From: CAYYVK01 sp964475145 | GTDB lineage: Archaea; Aenigmatarchaeota; Aenigmatarchaeia; CG10238-14; SCSR01 | Direction of reading: 5' to 3' | DNA length: 36,698 bases | Assembly: GCA_964475145.1 (NCBI GenBank) | Contig: CAYYVK010000002.1 | Location: forward strand, 1 to 36,698 | Part shown: positions 20,762 through 30,168 of the stretch, piece after piece | Layout of the letters: the number at the start of each line of letters is the position of its first letter | How positions within the stretch are numbered: the first letter of the stretch is position 1 | Notes under the pieces: model-generated | Told to the model about the DNA's origin: nothing | Database searches by the model: none | The model's input: the letters and a program-made list of their open reading frames with translations, nothing else | Made by a program: the position numbers and the translations under genes

Positions 20762-23038
20762 TTAATAGCTTTTACCTTTCTTTAGCTCAATCAAGATTTC
20801 TCTTTCAGCTTCTGCTACAGCCTTTCTCACATTATCTAAAGCGTCTATGTTACAAGATACGCTATTTATTCCAAACTTTACTAGCTTTTTAACCATCTCT
20901 GGATTGCTACCACTCTCGCCACATATAGAACTTTCTACTCCATACCTGTTACAAGTTTCTATAACTTCTTTCATCATCCTTAACACAGCAGGATGGAATT
21001 CTGAATATAAGCTGGCAATCTTTGCATTGTTTCTATCTACACCTAGGGCAAGCATAGTCAAGTCGTTAGAGCCAATGCTTGCAAAGTCTATTCCTGCTTT
21101 GCAAAAATCTTCTATACTCAAGGCAGCTGCCACAGTTTCTACCATTATTCCAATTCTAACTGTAAGCGGCAAGTCTACTTCGTTCGCAATTTTTCTAGCT
21201 TTTTCAAATTCCTCTACCGAAACGACAAAAGGAAGCATTATATGAACGTTCGTCAAACCTTCTTCATGCAACCTTTTAATAGCTTCAAATTCTGCTTTAA
21301 GAAGTTCAGGCTCGTCCAGACTTCTTCTTATGCCGTGCCAACCAAGCATTGGGTTTGCTTCTATCGGCTCATCACTCCCACCCTCTAAGTTCCTGAATTC
21401 ATCAGTTCTTGCATCCAGAGTTCTTACCCAGACAGGCTTATCCTTAAAAGCTTTTGCAATTGGTCTTATACCATCTAACAAAATTCTTATATACTCTTCT
21501 TTTTTTCCTTCTTTTATCAACTTAGCAGGATGTATGCCATATTTAGCAATCATATGCTCTATTCTAAGAAGCCCAACCCCATCAGCTTTTGTTGCTATTT
21601 CTTCTAGCTTATCAAGAGCGAAAGCAAGGTTCACTTTTACTTGGGTAACTGTTGGTAAACTAACAGGCACTATTTCCTTTTTAGCTTTCTCTACAGCAAC
21701 TTCTCCTGGATATACTACCCCATTATAAGCATCCACAGTTATAATTTCTCCGTCCTTTAAGACTGAAGTAGCGTTTTTAGTTCCAACTATACAAGGAATG
21801 CCCATTTCTCTTGCAACTATTGATGCATGACAGTTTACACCACCTTCATCTGTTATTATTGCAGAACACTTACTCATGGTTGGAACTAAGTCGGGAGACG
21901 TCATCTTAGTTACAAGGATATCACCTTTTTCTACTTTTTCTATGTCATCAAGATTTTTTACTATCCTAACTCTACCTGTAGCAATTCCAGGTGAAGAGCC
22001 AAGTCCTTTTAGGATTGGCTCGCCAGCAATCTTTGCTTCTTCCTTCTTAGCTTCTGTAGTCACTGCTCTTGTCTGGACTATGTAGACTTTACTTTTTTCG
22101 ATTGCAAATTCTACGTCTTGAGCTCTACCATAATACTTTTCTAAAATTTTCCCAAAATCTACAAGTTGCAAGATTTCATTCTCAGCTAGCACTTGAGCTT
22201 CTACAAACTCCTTTGGCACAGGTACTGTGACAGTAGTGTCAGAAGCAAGGTCTCTAATCCTTTTGATAGTCTTCTTTCCTATTTTCTTGCTGATAATTTT
22301 CCCGTCTTTCGAGACAACATACAAGTCAGGCTCAACTTCACCTTGCACAAGAGTTTCTCCAAGTCCCCAACAAGCTTCTATGACTACATTGTCTTCTCCT
22401 GTAACAGGGTTTTTTGTAAACATCACTCCAGACTTGTCTGAATTTACCATGCGTTGGACTATTACTGATATGCTGGTGTGCGGAATGTTACTTTTTGCTC
22501 TGTAAAAAATGGCTCTTGGCTCGTAGAGTGAAGCCCAACATTCTTTTACTTTTTGTAGAAGTTCTTTGACTCCTTTAACGTTTAGAAAGGAAGCTTGTTG
22601 ACCCGCAAATGAAAACTCAGGCATGTCCTCGGCTGTAGCACTGCTTCTAACAGCAACTATAGCAAACTCTCTTCCAGCAGCTATAAGCTTTCTCAACCTT
22701 TCGTCTATTATCTTATCAGAAAAGGAAAGTGAATTGTATGCCTCAACTATAGCAGCTTTTATTTTTTCTGGGATTTCTTGCGAAGTTATCAGGGACTTTA
22801 TCTCTTCAGAAGCTTTTAAAAGCTGTTTTGTATCTTCTACATTTGTAGCAGCGAGTATTTCATATATCTTATCTCTTATTCCCGTAGAATAGATGAAATC
22901 GTCAAAAGCTTTTGTAGTTATGGCAAAACCTTCTGGTACTGGTAAGCCAAGTTTAGTCATGATTCCAAGATTAAACCCTTTACCGCCAACAAGGTTAAAC
23001 TGGTCTTCTTTGATTTGGTCAAGCCAGAGAATGTACAT
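20762..23038 (-). CDS. ppsA: Phosphoenolpyruvate synthase
   Basis: The enzyme converts pyruvate and ATP to PEP, AMP and phosphate, opening gluconeogenesis; in archaea the reverse direction is also discussed. The 758-residue protein has the N-terminal ATP-binding domain (VGGKGFNLGIM at 17-27, AVRSSATAEDMPEFSFAGQQ), the swivelling domain with the phospho-carrier His404 in GGVNCHASIVAREMGIPC, and the C-terminal TIM-barrel with GVGLLRIEHM, SIGSNDLTMLALGVDR and the Cys-containing SSICGESGSN. Length is slightly below the usual ~800. It belongs functionally with FBP aldolase/phosphatase, triosephosphate isomerase and phosphoglycerate kinase further right. Confidence 0.96.
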   Translation of the reverse strand: MYILWLDQIKEDQFNLVGGKGFNLGIMTKLGLPVPEGFAITTKAFDDFIYSTGIRDKIYEILAATNVEDTKQLLKASEEIKSLITSQEIPEKIKAAIVEAYNSLSFSDKIIDERLRKLIAAGREFAIVAVRSSATAEDMPEFSFAGQQASFLNVKGVKELLQKVKECWASLYEPRAIFYRAKSNIPHTSISVIVQRMVNSDKSGVMFTKNPVTGEDNVVIEACWGLGETLVQGEVEPDLYVVSKDGKIISKKIGKKTIKRIRDLASDTTVTVPVPKEFVEAQVLAENEILQLVDFGKILEKYYGRAQDVEFAIEKSKVYIVQTRAVTTEAKKEEAKIAGEPILKGLGSSPGIATGRVRIVKNLDDIEKVEKGDILVTKMTSPDLVPTMSKCSAIITDEGGVNCHASIVAREMGIPCIVGTKNATSVLKDGEIITVDAYNGVVYPGEVAVEKAKKEIVPVSLPTVTQVKVNLAFALDKLEEIATKADGVGLLRIEHMIAKYGIHPAKLIKEGKKEEYIRILLDGIRPIAKAFKDKPVWVRTLDARTDEFRNLEGGSDEPIEANPMLGWHGIRRSLDEPELLKAEFEAIKRLHEEGLTNVHIMLPFVVSVEEFEKARKIANEVDLPLTVRIGIMVETVAAALSIEDFCKAGIDFASIGSNDLTMLALGVDRNNAKIASLYSEFHPAVLRMMKEVIETCNRYGVESSICGESGSNPEMVKKLVKFGINSVSCNIDALDNVRKAVAEAEREILIELKKGKSY

Positions 23039-23070
23039 AAACTAATTTTTGTTTTAGTTTGTTAAAAAGT

Positions 23071-23589
23071 TTATTCACTCACTATTATTCTCGTTCTAAC
23101 AGAAATTTTTGAAGAGAATTTCTTTAACGCTTCCTTAGCTACTTCAAGGTTTTTCTTGTTTACAGCCAACATTACAAGCTTTTTACCTTTTTTAGCTTGG
23201 ACTGCAGTTCCGACAGGCTTACCAAAGGCTTGAGCCATTCCTCGAGAGTACCTGTCTGCTCCAGCTCCAGTTGCTATAGGCTTTTCTCTGAGCACATGAT
23301 GAGGATAAACGAGGATTTTCATGAAATAGTTTTGTGAGCCAAGCTTTGATTCTAGAAACTTATGGGCAATTACACGAGCAGCTTCTATTGCATTATCTCT
23401 TATTTGGGCATTGTCTTCTGACACAAGGTAGCAAGTTATTTCGAAAACACCATCTTTTAATCCCATTTCAAACTGACGAGTCTTAGGAAAAGGTACGCCT
23501 ACCACATAACTTTTTCTAGGAACCTTTTTTGATACCCTAGTGTAAGGCCTTTCTATACTTCTTACAGTTCTGCCTGGTCTTAGAGCCAT
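23071..23589 (-). CDS. rpl10e: Large ribosomal subunit protein L10e (uL16)
   Basis: The 172-residue protein begins ALRPGRTVRSIERPYTRVSKKVPRKSY-like (Arg/Lys-rich), with GVPFPKTRQFEMG, an ARVIAHKFLESKLG helix and KILVYPHHVLREKPIATGAGADR, all hallmarks of archaeal L10e, the counterpart of bacterial L16 in the large subunit near the central protuberance. Length is the normal one. It precedes PEP synthase by 32 bases in the same direction, an arrangement that need not be functional. Confidence 0.96.
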   Translation of the reverse strand: MALRPGRTVRSIERPYTRVSKKVPRKSYVVGVPFPKTRQFEMGLKDGVFEITCYLVSEDNAQIRDNAIEAARVIAHKFLESKLGSQNYFMKILVYPHHVLREKPIATGAGADRYSRGMAQAFGKPVGTAVQAKKGKKLVMLAVNKKNLEVAKEALKKFSSKISVRTRIIVSE

Positions 23590-23640
23590 TCAAACCACTT
23601 AACACTAATTAGAAATCATTCTTATAAATCTTTTGTTCAT

Positions 23641-24507
23641 CTAAGCTGTTAGAAAGCTCCACCACGGCTTTTCTACGCTAATTACTATTCCAGTTTGTGC
23701 ATCTATTGTTGTTTTGACTGGAAGTGTGACTGGAATTAACCAGAGTAATTTTGCGCTCTTTTCACCAGCAACCTCATAAACTACTCTTTCTCCTAAAACT
23801 TTCAGTTCTGTTTTCTTTATTTTTTGTTGGACTTTAGAGATAGCAACTTGGGTTGCTTTAGCTGGTAAGACGCTAACTTGGACATCTCCTTTTGGTGTTT
23901 CTACTTTTATTTCTTTCTCCTCAACTTTTATACTTTCTTTGGTTATTGCTGTAGTGTTTTCATGCTCAATTCTTATTAGTTTGTTTTCCTTGTCTATTTG
24001 AATGGTTATTGCTGTTAACTTACCGGGAGTTTCCGTTTCTACTTCCACATAAATTTTTGGTGTTTCGTTCTCTAGCCCTTTGAACTTAACTGGCACTTCG
24101 TTGACTGAGATAGGATCTTCTTTTGTTAGGTTAATTTCAACTTTAGCTGTTGTTGGAAATGCGACTACTGTTGGAAATGCGGTTCCAATTGGTTGTTTGC
24201 AGTCTTCAGGACAAGTTTCAGGTGTTTCAGGACACGGACAACCTATTGCCATACAGACGATTTCTTGGCAAACACCATCTCCACACAAATCTTTACATCC
24301 TGGTATTCTTTCAGCTTCAGAGGACTTTTTGATTTCAATTTCAACAGGTTTGACGATTTGAGGTTGAAACGGGACATTTGTAGGAATTACTTGTTGTGGG
24401 ATTTCAACCAAGGAAGATTGCTGTGGTTGGGCAATGTGCGTAGAACAAACAGTTGCTAGCAGAAGAATGAAGATCAGCCAAGGCTTCCTGAACAACTTAG
24501 ATTCCAT
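23641..24507 (-). CDS. Secreted cysteine-rich protein with C-terminal KPWWSFL motif, unknown
   Basis: The 288-residue protein has an N-terminal hydrophobic export signal (residues 9-20) with a Cys at 21, a Pro/Gln-rich linker, a Cys-rich module at 71-103 with eight Cys (CKDLCGDGVCQEIVC ... CPCPETPETCPEDC, a CGDGxC...CPEDC type repeat found in many secreted archaeal proteins) and a long beta-rich domain. The ending, KLLWLIPVTLPVKTTIDAQT then KPWWSFL, resembles a C-terminal pattern I associate with small-genome archaea; it may be a shared fold or sorting element. A role outside the cell is likely, the function unknown. The upstream spacer to 24566 holds divergent TATA-like boxes. Confidence 0.75.
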   Translation of the reverse strand: MESKLFRKPWLIFILLLATVCSTHIAQPQQSSLVEIPQQVIPTNVPFQPQIVKPVEIEIKKSSEAERIPGCKDLCGDGVCQEIVCMAIGCPCPETPETCPEDCKQPIGTAFPTVVAFPTTAKVEINLTKEDPISVNEVPVKFKGLENETPKIYVEVETETPGKLTAITIQIDKENKLIRIEHENTTAITKESIKVEEKEIKVETPKGDVQVSVLPAKATQVAISKVQQKIKKTELKVLGERVVYEVAGEKSAKLLWLIPVTLPVKTTIDAQTGIVISVEKPWWSFLTA

Positions 24508-24565
24508 AAATAAAATTTAGGAGAGAAGCCATAAAAATATTTCTACCAAAAGCTAATATAAGAGT

Positions 24566-24772
24566 ATGAAGCCTGAAGAAGTTTTTGGTGTAAATGCAGG
24601 GAAAGTATGGAATGTTCTAAAGACAAAAGGTATGCTTACAGCTTCGCAAATCTCTAAGGAGACAGGACTAAAGGTCACAGACGTTTTAGGTGCGCTTGGC
24701 TGGCTAGGCAGAGAAGGAAAGATAGAGATATTAGAAGAGAAGAAAAAAATCTTGTACAAGCTGAAAGAATAG
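24566..24772 (+). CDS. Winged-helix DNA-binding protein (DUF2582-like)
   Basis: The 68-residue protein is one winged helix-turn-helix domain. VNAGKVWNVLKTKGMLTASQ is helix 1-2, ISKETGLKVTDVLGALGWLG the recognition region, REGKIEILEEKKKILYKLKE the wing. The order matches the small DUF2582 wHTH family. It could regulate its neighbours: it is divergent from the secreted Cys-rich gene and its stop is one base from the convergent debranching-enzyme stop. A CATAAAAATATT box lies about 27-38 bases before the ATG. Confidence 0.8.
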   Translation: MKPEEVFGVNAGKVWNVLKTKGMLTASQISKETGLKVTDVLGALGWLGREGKIEILEEKKKILYKLKE

Positions 24773-24773
24773 T

Positions 24774-26747
24774 TTAAACTTTTGGAAGGATTATAAGCTT
24801 GTAGAAACGATCTTTAGAACTTTTACAAGTACACCTTACTCTTTTACCATACTCTTCTATTGCCAATTCTATCAAATCTTTGTCTATCAGCTTTTTTCTT
24901 TTTACTCTACTTTCCCTTATACTTGGACTTATTGTTATAGATTTGTTTAGCGCATCTTCTTTAAGGCCTAGAAGAAACTCGTCTATGCAGATTATTACAC
25001 CAGCAGCAGACCACGCTTGTAAGAAGGCTGCATACTCACAACCAAAAGGCTTTACTAGGTTTAGACTTCCGTCTTCAGAGTTCCACGCTTCTGGTAAAGA
25101 GTTTACACAAAACTTGTTTAGAGTTTTGCTTATTTTTTGTAAGTACTCCATACCTTTTTCTGTTCTGTTGTTCAAGAACTCTGCGCATGCCATTAACGCA
25201 GTAGTTATCCCCCAAGAAGCTCCTGTGTGGTAGCCAGCAGGGTTGTATAAGTTAGAGTATTTGGAAAGAGTTCTAATACCAAATTCAGTCGTGAATTCGC
25301 TACTTTCTAATATTTTTAGGACTTTGAGTGGTCTTTTAGATATACCAAAAACAAGAGGAAAAACAGCGTTTATACTCCTTTCCCCTCCTTCTAGGTTATC
25401 TGTATAAAACTCGTCTTTCCAAAAATACTTCTCTATATTGTTTCTAAGTAGCTTGGAAGATTCTAACAAAGCTTTACTTCCTATAAAATCGCCAAGCAAG
25501 TTTAACAAATTGCTTCCAGACTTTAGAGCTTCGTACCAAATAGAGCAAACTTCTAGGCAAGTACCTTTTCTATCTAAAGTATCCATCCAGGTTTGCCTAC
25601 TATCGTTACTCACGAAACCATTCTCGTCACAACTTTTCTTGTACCAGTTCAATGCTTTTAGAAGGTTTTCTTTCACCCTTTCTAAGAAGTCCAAATCTCC
25701 GCTGCATTCTACGTATTTATTCAGCGCAATTATCCATAGGGGTGTTGCATCTGCAGAATTGTAATCAACTCTTCCATCAAGGGTAATGAAATTTGGAATT
25801 AATCCTTCTTCAGATTGATTTTTTGCAAGAGCTTCCAAAGAGCTTTTTGCAAATTCAAAGTTTCCAACGTCTACAGCTGCCCTTATAATCCACCCCAAGT
25901 CTCTTCCCCATAGTTGTGTGAACCAGGGATATCCTGCAAGGAAGCCCTTTATCTTTCCTTCATACGCACATTTTTCTAGGTTTATTATTGCAGCATAAAA
26001 TAAATCTTTTAAAATAGGATCTTCAGTTTCAAGAAAATCCTCATTTATCCTATAAACTTCATACTTTCTTGCGAGAATTTCTTCCCAAGAGCTTATGCTG
26101 CTGAAAGTTAATTTTGTGTCCTTTTCGCTATTTCCACACACAAAAGTGAAAATAATGCTTTGAGCAGAAAGAGGAGGTAAAACAATAGAAGTATTATAGA
26201 TTCCTGGTACAAAACACCTTTGTAGCTCACCAGGATAATGTTCTTTGTAGTAACTAGAAAGTATGTCCTTTCCAAGGGTGGAGGAACCGAAAGCTAAAAC
26301 TCCAATCTCATTAGAAACAAAAACTTTATTTTCTTCAAATTTCTTTGAATAAGTCCTTTCGTTCCAATTTTCTTCCATTTTTCTTATGTTAACACCAACC
26401 TCCAGGTTTACCTCCACGTTTATATCTTTTGGTGTTTTGTTCAAGAAAGTAAGCTTGCAGATCAATGCTGGAAACTGCTCTGGTACAAGAATTTTCTCTT
26501 CAACTTTTATTTTGTCTAGTTCAAAGAAATGGGTAGCAGTTGCTCCATCTTCTTCAAACCTAATACAGTTTTGGGGGGATAACCATTCTTCATTTACCTT
26601 GAATGCAAAGTATTCCAAAAACTTTTTGTTCCCAGACCAGAGTCCTGTCCACTTAGTTCTGAAGCCAGTGTCGCAGAAACGATGGAAGAAAGCTTTTTTA
26701 CCAGCCAATAAGTAGCACTTTTTCTCTAATTCCTGAGTAAGGTACAT
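24774..26747 (-). CDS. Glycogen debranching enzyme (amylo-alpha-1,6-glucosidase type)
   Basis: The 657-residue protein has an N-terminal beta-rich domain (1-~235) and a C-terminal (alpha/alpha)6-barrel typical of archaeal/bacterial GDE: GYPWFTQLWGRDLGWIIRA (273-290), EGLIPNFITLDGRVDYNSADATPLW, the acidic NDSRQTWMDTLDRKGTCLEV region and GYHTGASWGITTALMA. The family removes alpha-1,6 branches from glycogen-type polymers. It is transcribed away from a GH57 glycosidase across a 35-base promoter region, so the two are probably expressed together for polymer turnover. There is no signal peptide; the enzyme is cytosolic. Confidence 0.92.
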   Translation of the reverse strand: MYLTQELEKKCYLLAGKKAFFHRFCDTGFRTKWTGLWSGNKKFLEYFAFKVNEEWLSPQNCIRFEEDGATATHFFELDKIKVEEKILVPEQFPALICKLTFLNKTPKDINVEVNLEVGVNIRKMEENWNERTYSKKFEENKVFVSNEIGVLAFGSSTLGKDILSSYYKEHYPGELQRCFVPGIYNTSIVLPPLSAQSIIFTFVCGNSEKDTKLTFSSISSWEEILARKYEVYRINEDFLETEDPILKDLFYAAIINLEKCAYEGKIKGFLAGYPWFTQLWGRDLGWIIRAAVDVGNFEFAKSSLEALAKNQSEEGLIPNFITLDGRVDYNSADATPLWIIALNKYVECSGDLDFLERVKENLLKALNWYKKSCDENGFVSNDSRQTWMDTLDRKGTCLEVCSIWYEALKSGSNLLNLLGDFIGSKALLESSKLLRNNIEKYFWKDEFYTDNLEGGERSINAVFPLVFGISKRPLKVLKILESSEFTTEFGIRTLSKYSNLYNPAGYHTGASWGITTALMACAEFLNNRTEKGMEYLQKISKTLNKFCVNSLPEAWNSEDGSLNLVKPFGCEYAAFLQAWSAAGVIICIDEFLLGLKEDALNKSITISPSIRESRVKRKKLIDKDLIELAIEEYGKRVRCTCKSSKDRFYKLIILPKV

Positions 26748-26782
26748 AATACTTTATAAGGTGGCTTTTCTATAAAATATTC
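26748..26782. promoter_or_regulatory. Mirror-image divergent promoter, debranching enzyme / GH57
   Basis: The 35 bases hold TTTATAAG (26753-26760) for the plus gene and TTTTATAG (26777-26770 on the minus strand) for the minus gene. Each ends 23 bases before its own ATG. Both mRNAs are therefore nearly leaderless, and the two transcription complexes would overlap, suggesting mutually exclusive or coordinated firing. Confidence 0.7.
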
Positions 26783-28036
26783 ATGCCATTTATTACTCTT
26801 AACTTCCAGGTTCATCAGCCATTTAGAATTTCTAATTTTCAAGCCAACGGGTATACAAACATAAACGACTTGTTTAACAATTATTTCAATCATGGCCTTA
26901 ACAAGTGGATATTTGAAAGGGTAGCTAACAAGTGTTACCTTCCAGCTAACAGGATATTGCTTGAAGCCATAGATAACTTGAAACATGAAAAGAAAAAGTT
27001 TAAAGTTTCTTTCAGCTTAACAGGTACTTTTCTAGAATCTGCAGAAATGTTTAATAAGGATGTTTTGGACAGCTTTAAGCAGCTTGCTCAGTCAAAGTGT
27101 GTAGAAATTCTTGGAGAAACTTATTATCATTCTTTAGCAAGTTTATACGAATCTAAGGACGAATTTATAGAGCAAGTAAACGCTCACAGACAGGCTATAA
27201 GAGATTATTTTGGGGTAGAGCCCAAAGTTTTTGTTAACACAGAAATGATATACAACAACGTTATAGGAAAGATAGTGGAAGATTTAGGGTTTAAAGCCAT
27301 TTTTACAGAAGGTAGTGAGAGAATATTAGGTTGGAGAAGTCCTAACTATCTTTATGTAAGGAAGTTTTGCTTCCCTAACGACCCACCACCAGAAAAAAGG
27401 ATTAAAATCTTGTTAAGGAATTATAGGTTGAGCGACGATGTTGCTTATAGATTTTCTGCTAGGAACTGGGACCAATGGCCTCTTACTGCTGAAAAGTATG
27501 TTGCTTGGCTAAGTGCAACAGTAGGAGAAGTGATAAACCTTTTCATGGATTATGAAACTTTTGGAGAACATCAACCAGAAGAAACTGGTATATTTTGGTT
27601 TTTGAAAGCTTTACCTTACATGGTAGTTAGGGATCCAAACTTAGAGTTTCTTACTCCATCTGAAGTTGTAGAGAGGTGCAAACCAATAGGTGAAATAGAT
27701 GTTTTCGAGTTTTCCACACTTTCTTGGGCAGACATGGAGCGTGACACTTCAGCTTGGCTCGGTAACAAGATGCAGCAGATAATGTTCAACGAAGTTAAGA
27801 ATTTAGAAAGGTACGTAAAAAGCTTAGACAATCCTGAGCTGATAAAAGTGTGGAAATTGCTACAACAAAGCGATCATTATTATTATATGTGCACAAAGTT
27901 TTGGTCTGATGGAGATGTCCATAAGTATTTTAGCTCTTTTGACAGACCTGAGGATGCTTTTGCAAACTTTATGAACATTTTAGCAGATTTTAAGACAAAA
28001 ATTTTTGCTGAATTTTTGAAAGGAAGAGAGCTATAG
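26783..28036 (+). CDS. GH57-family glycoside hydrolase (alpha-amylase / glucanotransferase type)
   Basis: The 417-residue protein shows the GH57 motifs in order: H11-Q-P-F (motif 1), GETYYHSLAS (motif 2; residues 111-120), the nucleophile Glu154 in VFVNTEMIYNN (motif 3) and the acid Asp256 in FMDYETFGEHQ (motif 4). The C-terminal helices include WLGNKMQQIMFNEV and HYYYMCTKFWSDGDVHKYF. Length fits the alpha-amylase-like subgroup (COG1449), whose archaeal members act on maltodextrin or glycogen inside the cell. It is paired with the debranching enzyme. Its last 6 bases overlap the end of the convergent FBP aldolase/phosphatase gene. Confidence 0.92.
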   Translation: MPFITLNFQVHQPFRISNFQANGYTNINDLFNNYFNHGLNKWIFERVANKCYLPANRILLEAIDNLKHEKKKFKVSFSLTGTFLESAEMFNKDVLDSFKQLAQSKCVEILGETYYHSLASLYESKDEFIEQVNAHRQAIRDYFGVEPKVFVNTEMIYNNVIGKIVEDLGFKAIFTEGSERILGWRSPNYLYVRKFCFPNDPPPEKRIKILLRNYRLSDDVAYRFSARNWDQWPLTAEKYVAWLSATVGEVINLFMDYETFGEHQPEETGIFWFLKALPYMVVRDPNLEFLTPSEVVERCKPIGEIDVFEFSTLSWADMERDTSAWLGNKMQQIMFNEVKNLERYVKSLDNPELIKVWKLLQQSDHYYYMCTKFWSDGDVHKYFSSFDRPEDAFANFMNILADFKTKIFAEFLKGREL

Positions 28037-29131
28037 TTTTTCAAACCTTTTTTCTAACTTCCTTAGGACTTCTGGTAAGGTGGTGTATTCCATTTCATCT
28101 CTAGGTAGTCTATGGGGTTCGAAAGAACCATGCCTTCTTATGTAATCCATATACTCATTGCATTTTTCTCTAGCTAAATCGAAAGCAGGGTCGTCGAACA
28201 AGTCTACAGGACCTTCTAGCTTACCATTGTTTAACTGGAAGCCGAGCGCAACTACTCTTGGAGGTGCATCAAACCTAGTTGGGTGTGCATCTTTTAAGCT
28301 TACTGGCATGAAAGGCACGTTATGTGAGCCTCGCATACCACCGGCTACTAGATAAGGAAAAGCAAAAGGCTCGAGTATTTCTCCTACAGCTGGGAATCCT
28401 GATTGAGCTCGAACAATCATTACAGGATCGTCTTTACCAACATAACGACCTGCTATAAGGCTTAGTCTGTCAGTAGAAGAAACAGCAGCTATTTCGTTGT
28501 CAGAATTTCTAAACACAGATTTTATACAAAATCTTGCAGGTGAGCCTATTAAAGCAAGTAAGTCGTATATCTCAGCAGGAGCAGAGAGCCTTATTTTTTT
28601 ATGCTCATACAAATCATGGACTTCAAAGGTAAAACCATCGTGTAAATGAGGGTCGATTACTAGACCTGGTGTGTTAAAGGGATCAGCAAAAATTTTGTAG
28701 AGAGCCATATTCCATGCTCCTGGTTCTGTCTTATCCGCCATAAAACATACTATTGGCTCGCTTTTTCTCTCTTCGAAAGCTATTTCACAAACTCCAGGAC
28801 CCATACCTTTTACATTACCTGAGAAGGCAGTAGAAAGTATATCCTGTCCAGCACCGTACAACTTAAGAGATTTTGCTATTTCTGTACATTTCATAAAAGT
28901 ATCAAAAGCAAGCTTGTGAATTTCTGGATTTTCTATGAATTTATAATGTGTCATTAGTAGTTGCAAATCATCTCCTACAGAAGTGACAAAAAAATCTACA
29001 AGCAGGCCTGAATCTTTAGCTTTCTGTAAGCATTCGCTAGCAGTTTCTATTATTTTAGGATGAACTCTACCATGCCCTACGAGACTGCCTACATCTGCTT
29101 TAATCAAAGAAACTGTAATCTTTTCAGGCAT
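28031..29131 (-). CDS. fbp: Fructose-1,6-bisphosphate aldolase/phosphatase (bifunctional)
   Basis: This archaeal enzyme joins triose phosphates to fructose 1,6-bisphosphate and dephosphorylates it, driving gluconeogenesis one way. The 366-residue protein begins KITVSLIKADVGSLVGHGRVHP, with the magnesium-binding Asp and His of the family, followed by TSVGDDLQLLMTHYK, SGNVKGMGPGVCEIAFEERKSEP and the FNTPGLVIDPHLHDGFTFEVHDL and RFDAPPRVVALGFQL segments. Length is that of the family. It converges on GH57 and diverges from the membrane-protein/TPI pair. Confidence 0.96.
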   Translation of the reverse strand: MPEKITVSLIKADVGSLVGHGRVHPKIIETASECLQKAKDSGLLVDFFVTSVGDDLQLLMTHYKFIENPEIHKLAFDTFMKCTEIAKSLKLYGAGQDILSTAFSGNVKGMGPGVCEIAFEERKSEPIVCFMADKTEPGAWNMALYKIFADPFNTPGLVIDPHLHDGFTFEVHDLYEHKKIRLSAPAEIYDLLALIGSPARFCIKSVFRNSDNEIAAVSSTDRLSLIAGRYVGKDDPVMIVRAQSGFPAVGEILEPFAFPYLVAGGMRGSHNVPFMPVSLKDAHPTRFDAPPRVVALGFQLNNGKLEGPVDLFDDPAFDLAREKCNEYMDYIRRHGSFEPHRLPRDEMEYTTLPEVLRKLEKRFEKL

Positions 29132-29164
29132 ATTATTATTTTGGCTTTAATATAAATTAACTAT

Positions 29165-29494
29165 ATGGGGAAAGTGTCTGTTAAAGAATTTCTAAGACCA
29201 GACTGGAGAAAGATTATGACATTAATTATAATTGCTATTTTTTCTTTTTTGAGTATTGGAAAAGAAAGAAGTTGTTATGTTGTAGATTATTTTGATAAAG
29301 GATATTCAGAAACAATTTGTCAATATTCTTTATACCCGTTCTTGTGGATTTTCTCTAGCGTCGAAGTGAATACAGAATTAAAAATTTTAACATACTTTCA
29401 GTTTTTAATCAACACATATTTTATACCTTTGATTTATTGGTATCTTCTTTCTTGTCTAATAATTTGGGCTTATGATAAGGTGAAGAAGAAATGA
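29165..29494 (+). CDS. Small membrane protein, unknown, coupled to TPI
   Basis: The 109-residue protein has a basic N terminus (GKVSVKEFLRPDWRKIM), three hydrophobic segments (about 18-32, 55-65 and 78-102), and two Cys in the outside loop (RSCYVVDYFDKGYSETICQY) that could form a disulfide. It resembles no family I can name; its general form, a FLRPDWRK start and a loop with paired Cys, is seen in small archaeal membrane proteins. Its stop overlaps the TPI start as ATGA, so translation is coupled although no functional link is evident. An AT-rich TATA-like TTTAATATAAAT lies about 10-20 bases upstream. Confidence 0.7.
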   Translation: MGKVSVKEFLRPDWRKIMTLIIIAIFSFLSIGKERSCYVVDYFDKGYSETICQYSLYPFLWIFSSVEVNTELKILTYFQFLINTYFIPLIYWYLLSCLIIWAYDKVKKK

Positions 29495-30168
29495 TTAAGC
29501 TTCCTTTGTTGCTAATAAACTTTAAAACGTACAAAGAAGCTACAGGCAAGAATGCTGTTAAGCTTGCTAAGATATGTGAAGTTATTGCTAAAAAGTATAA
29601 AGTAAACATAGCAGTAGCTCCGAACATCATAGACTTGAGCGAAGTAGCTTCTAGCGTGGATATACCTGTTTTTTCTCAGCATATAGATCCTATCTTGAAT
29701 GGCGGTAAGCATACTGGTCATGTTCTTGCTGAAAACGTTAAAGCTGTAGGTGCTGTTGGTACTTTGTTAAATCATTCGGAAAGAAGGCTAAGTTTGGAGG
29801 AAATAAAAGAATGCATAAAAATAGCTAAGAGCTTTGATTTGATTACTGTTTGTTGCTCAGAAAGTCCTGAGAAGTCTGAGCAGATAGCCAAGCTTGCTCC
29901 TGACTTTATTGCGTACGAAGATCCTGTGCTGATTGGAAGTGGTATACCTATATCGAAAGCTAAAGCAGATTCTGTAAAAGAGTTTGTAGAGCTCTTGCAA
30001 AGAGTTAATCCAAAAGTTATACCGTTATGTGGGGCAGGCATATCTAGTGGAGAAGATGTTAAGGCTGCTTTAAAGCTTGGGACAAAAGGTGTTCTTGTTG
30101 CTTCCTCCATAGTATTAGCAAAGGATCAGGAGAAAGCAGTAGAAGACATGGCTAAGGCATTAGCTTGA
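29491..30168 (+). CDS. tpiA: Triosephosphate isomerase (archaeal type)
   Basis: The enzyme interconverts glyceraldehyde 3-phosphate and dihydroxyacetone phosphate. The 225-residue protein has Lys12 in INFKTY, His95 in LLNHSERR and the catalytic Glu143 in IAYEDPVLIGSG, and the phosphate-gripping LCGAGISSGEDVKAALKLGTKGVLVASSIV. It is the short archaeal form, which assembles as a tetramer in characterised members. Bacterial and eukaryotic forms read AYEPVWAIGTG; this version has the archaeal AYE-x-P pattern. The ATG overlaps the upstream stop by four bases. The 3' end overlaps the convergent small gene by 9 bases. Confidence 0.95.
   Translation: MIKLPLLLINFKTYKEATGKNAVKLAKICEVIAKKYKVNIAVAPNIIDLSEVASSVDIPVFSQHIDPILNGGKHTGHVLAENVKAVGAVGTLLNHSERRLSLEEIKECIKIAKSFDLITVCCSESPEKSEQIAKLAPDFIAYEDPVLIGSGIPISKAKADSVKEFVELLQRVNPKVIPLCGAGISSGEDVKAALKLGTKGVLVASSIVLAKDQEKAVEDMAKALA

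Noticed and set aside
28113..28128. tRNA T-arm-like GGTTCGAAAGAACC
   Set aside because: Lies inside the FBP aldolase/phosphatase coding sequence with no acceptor or D arm around it.
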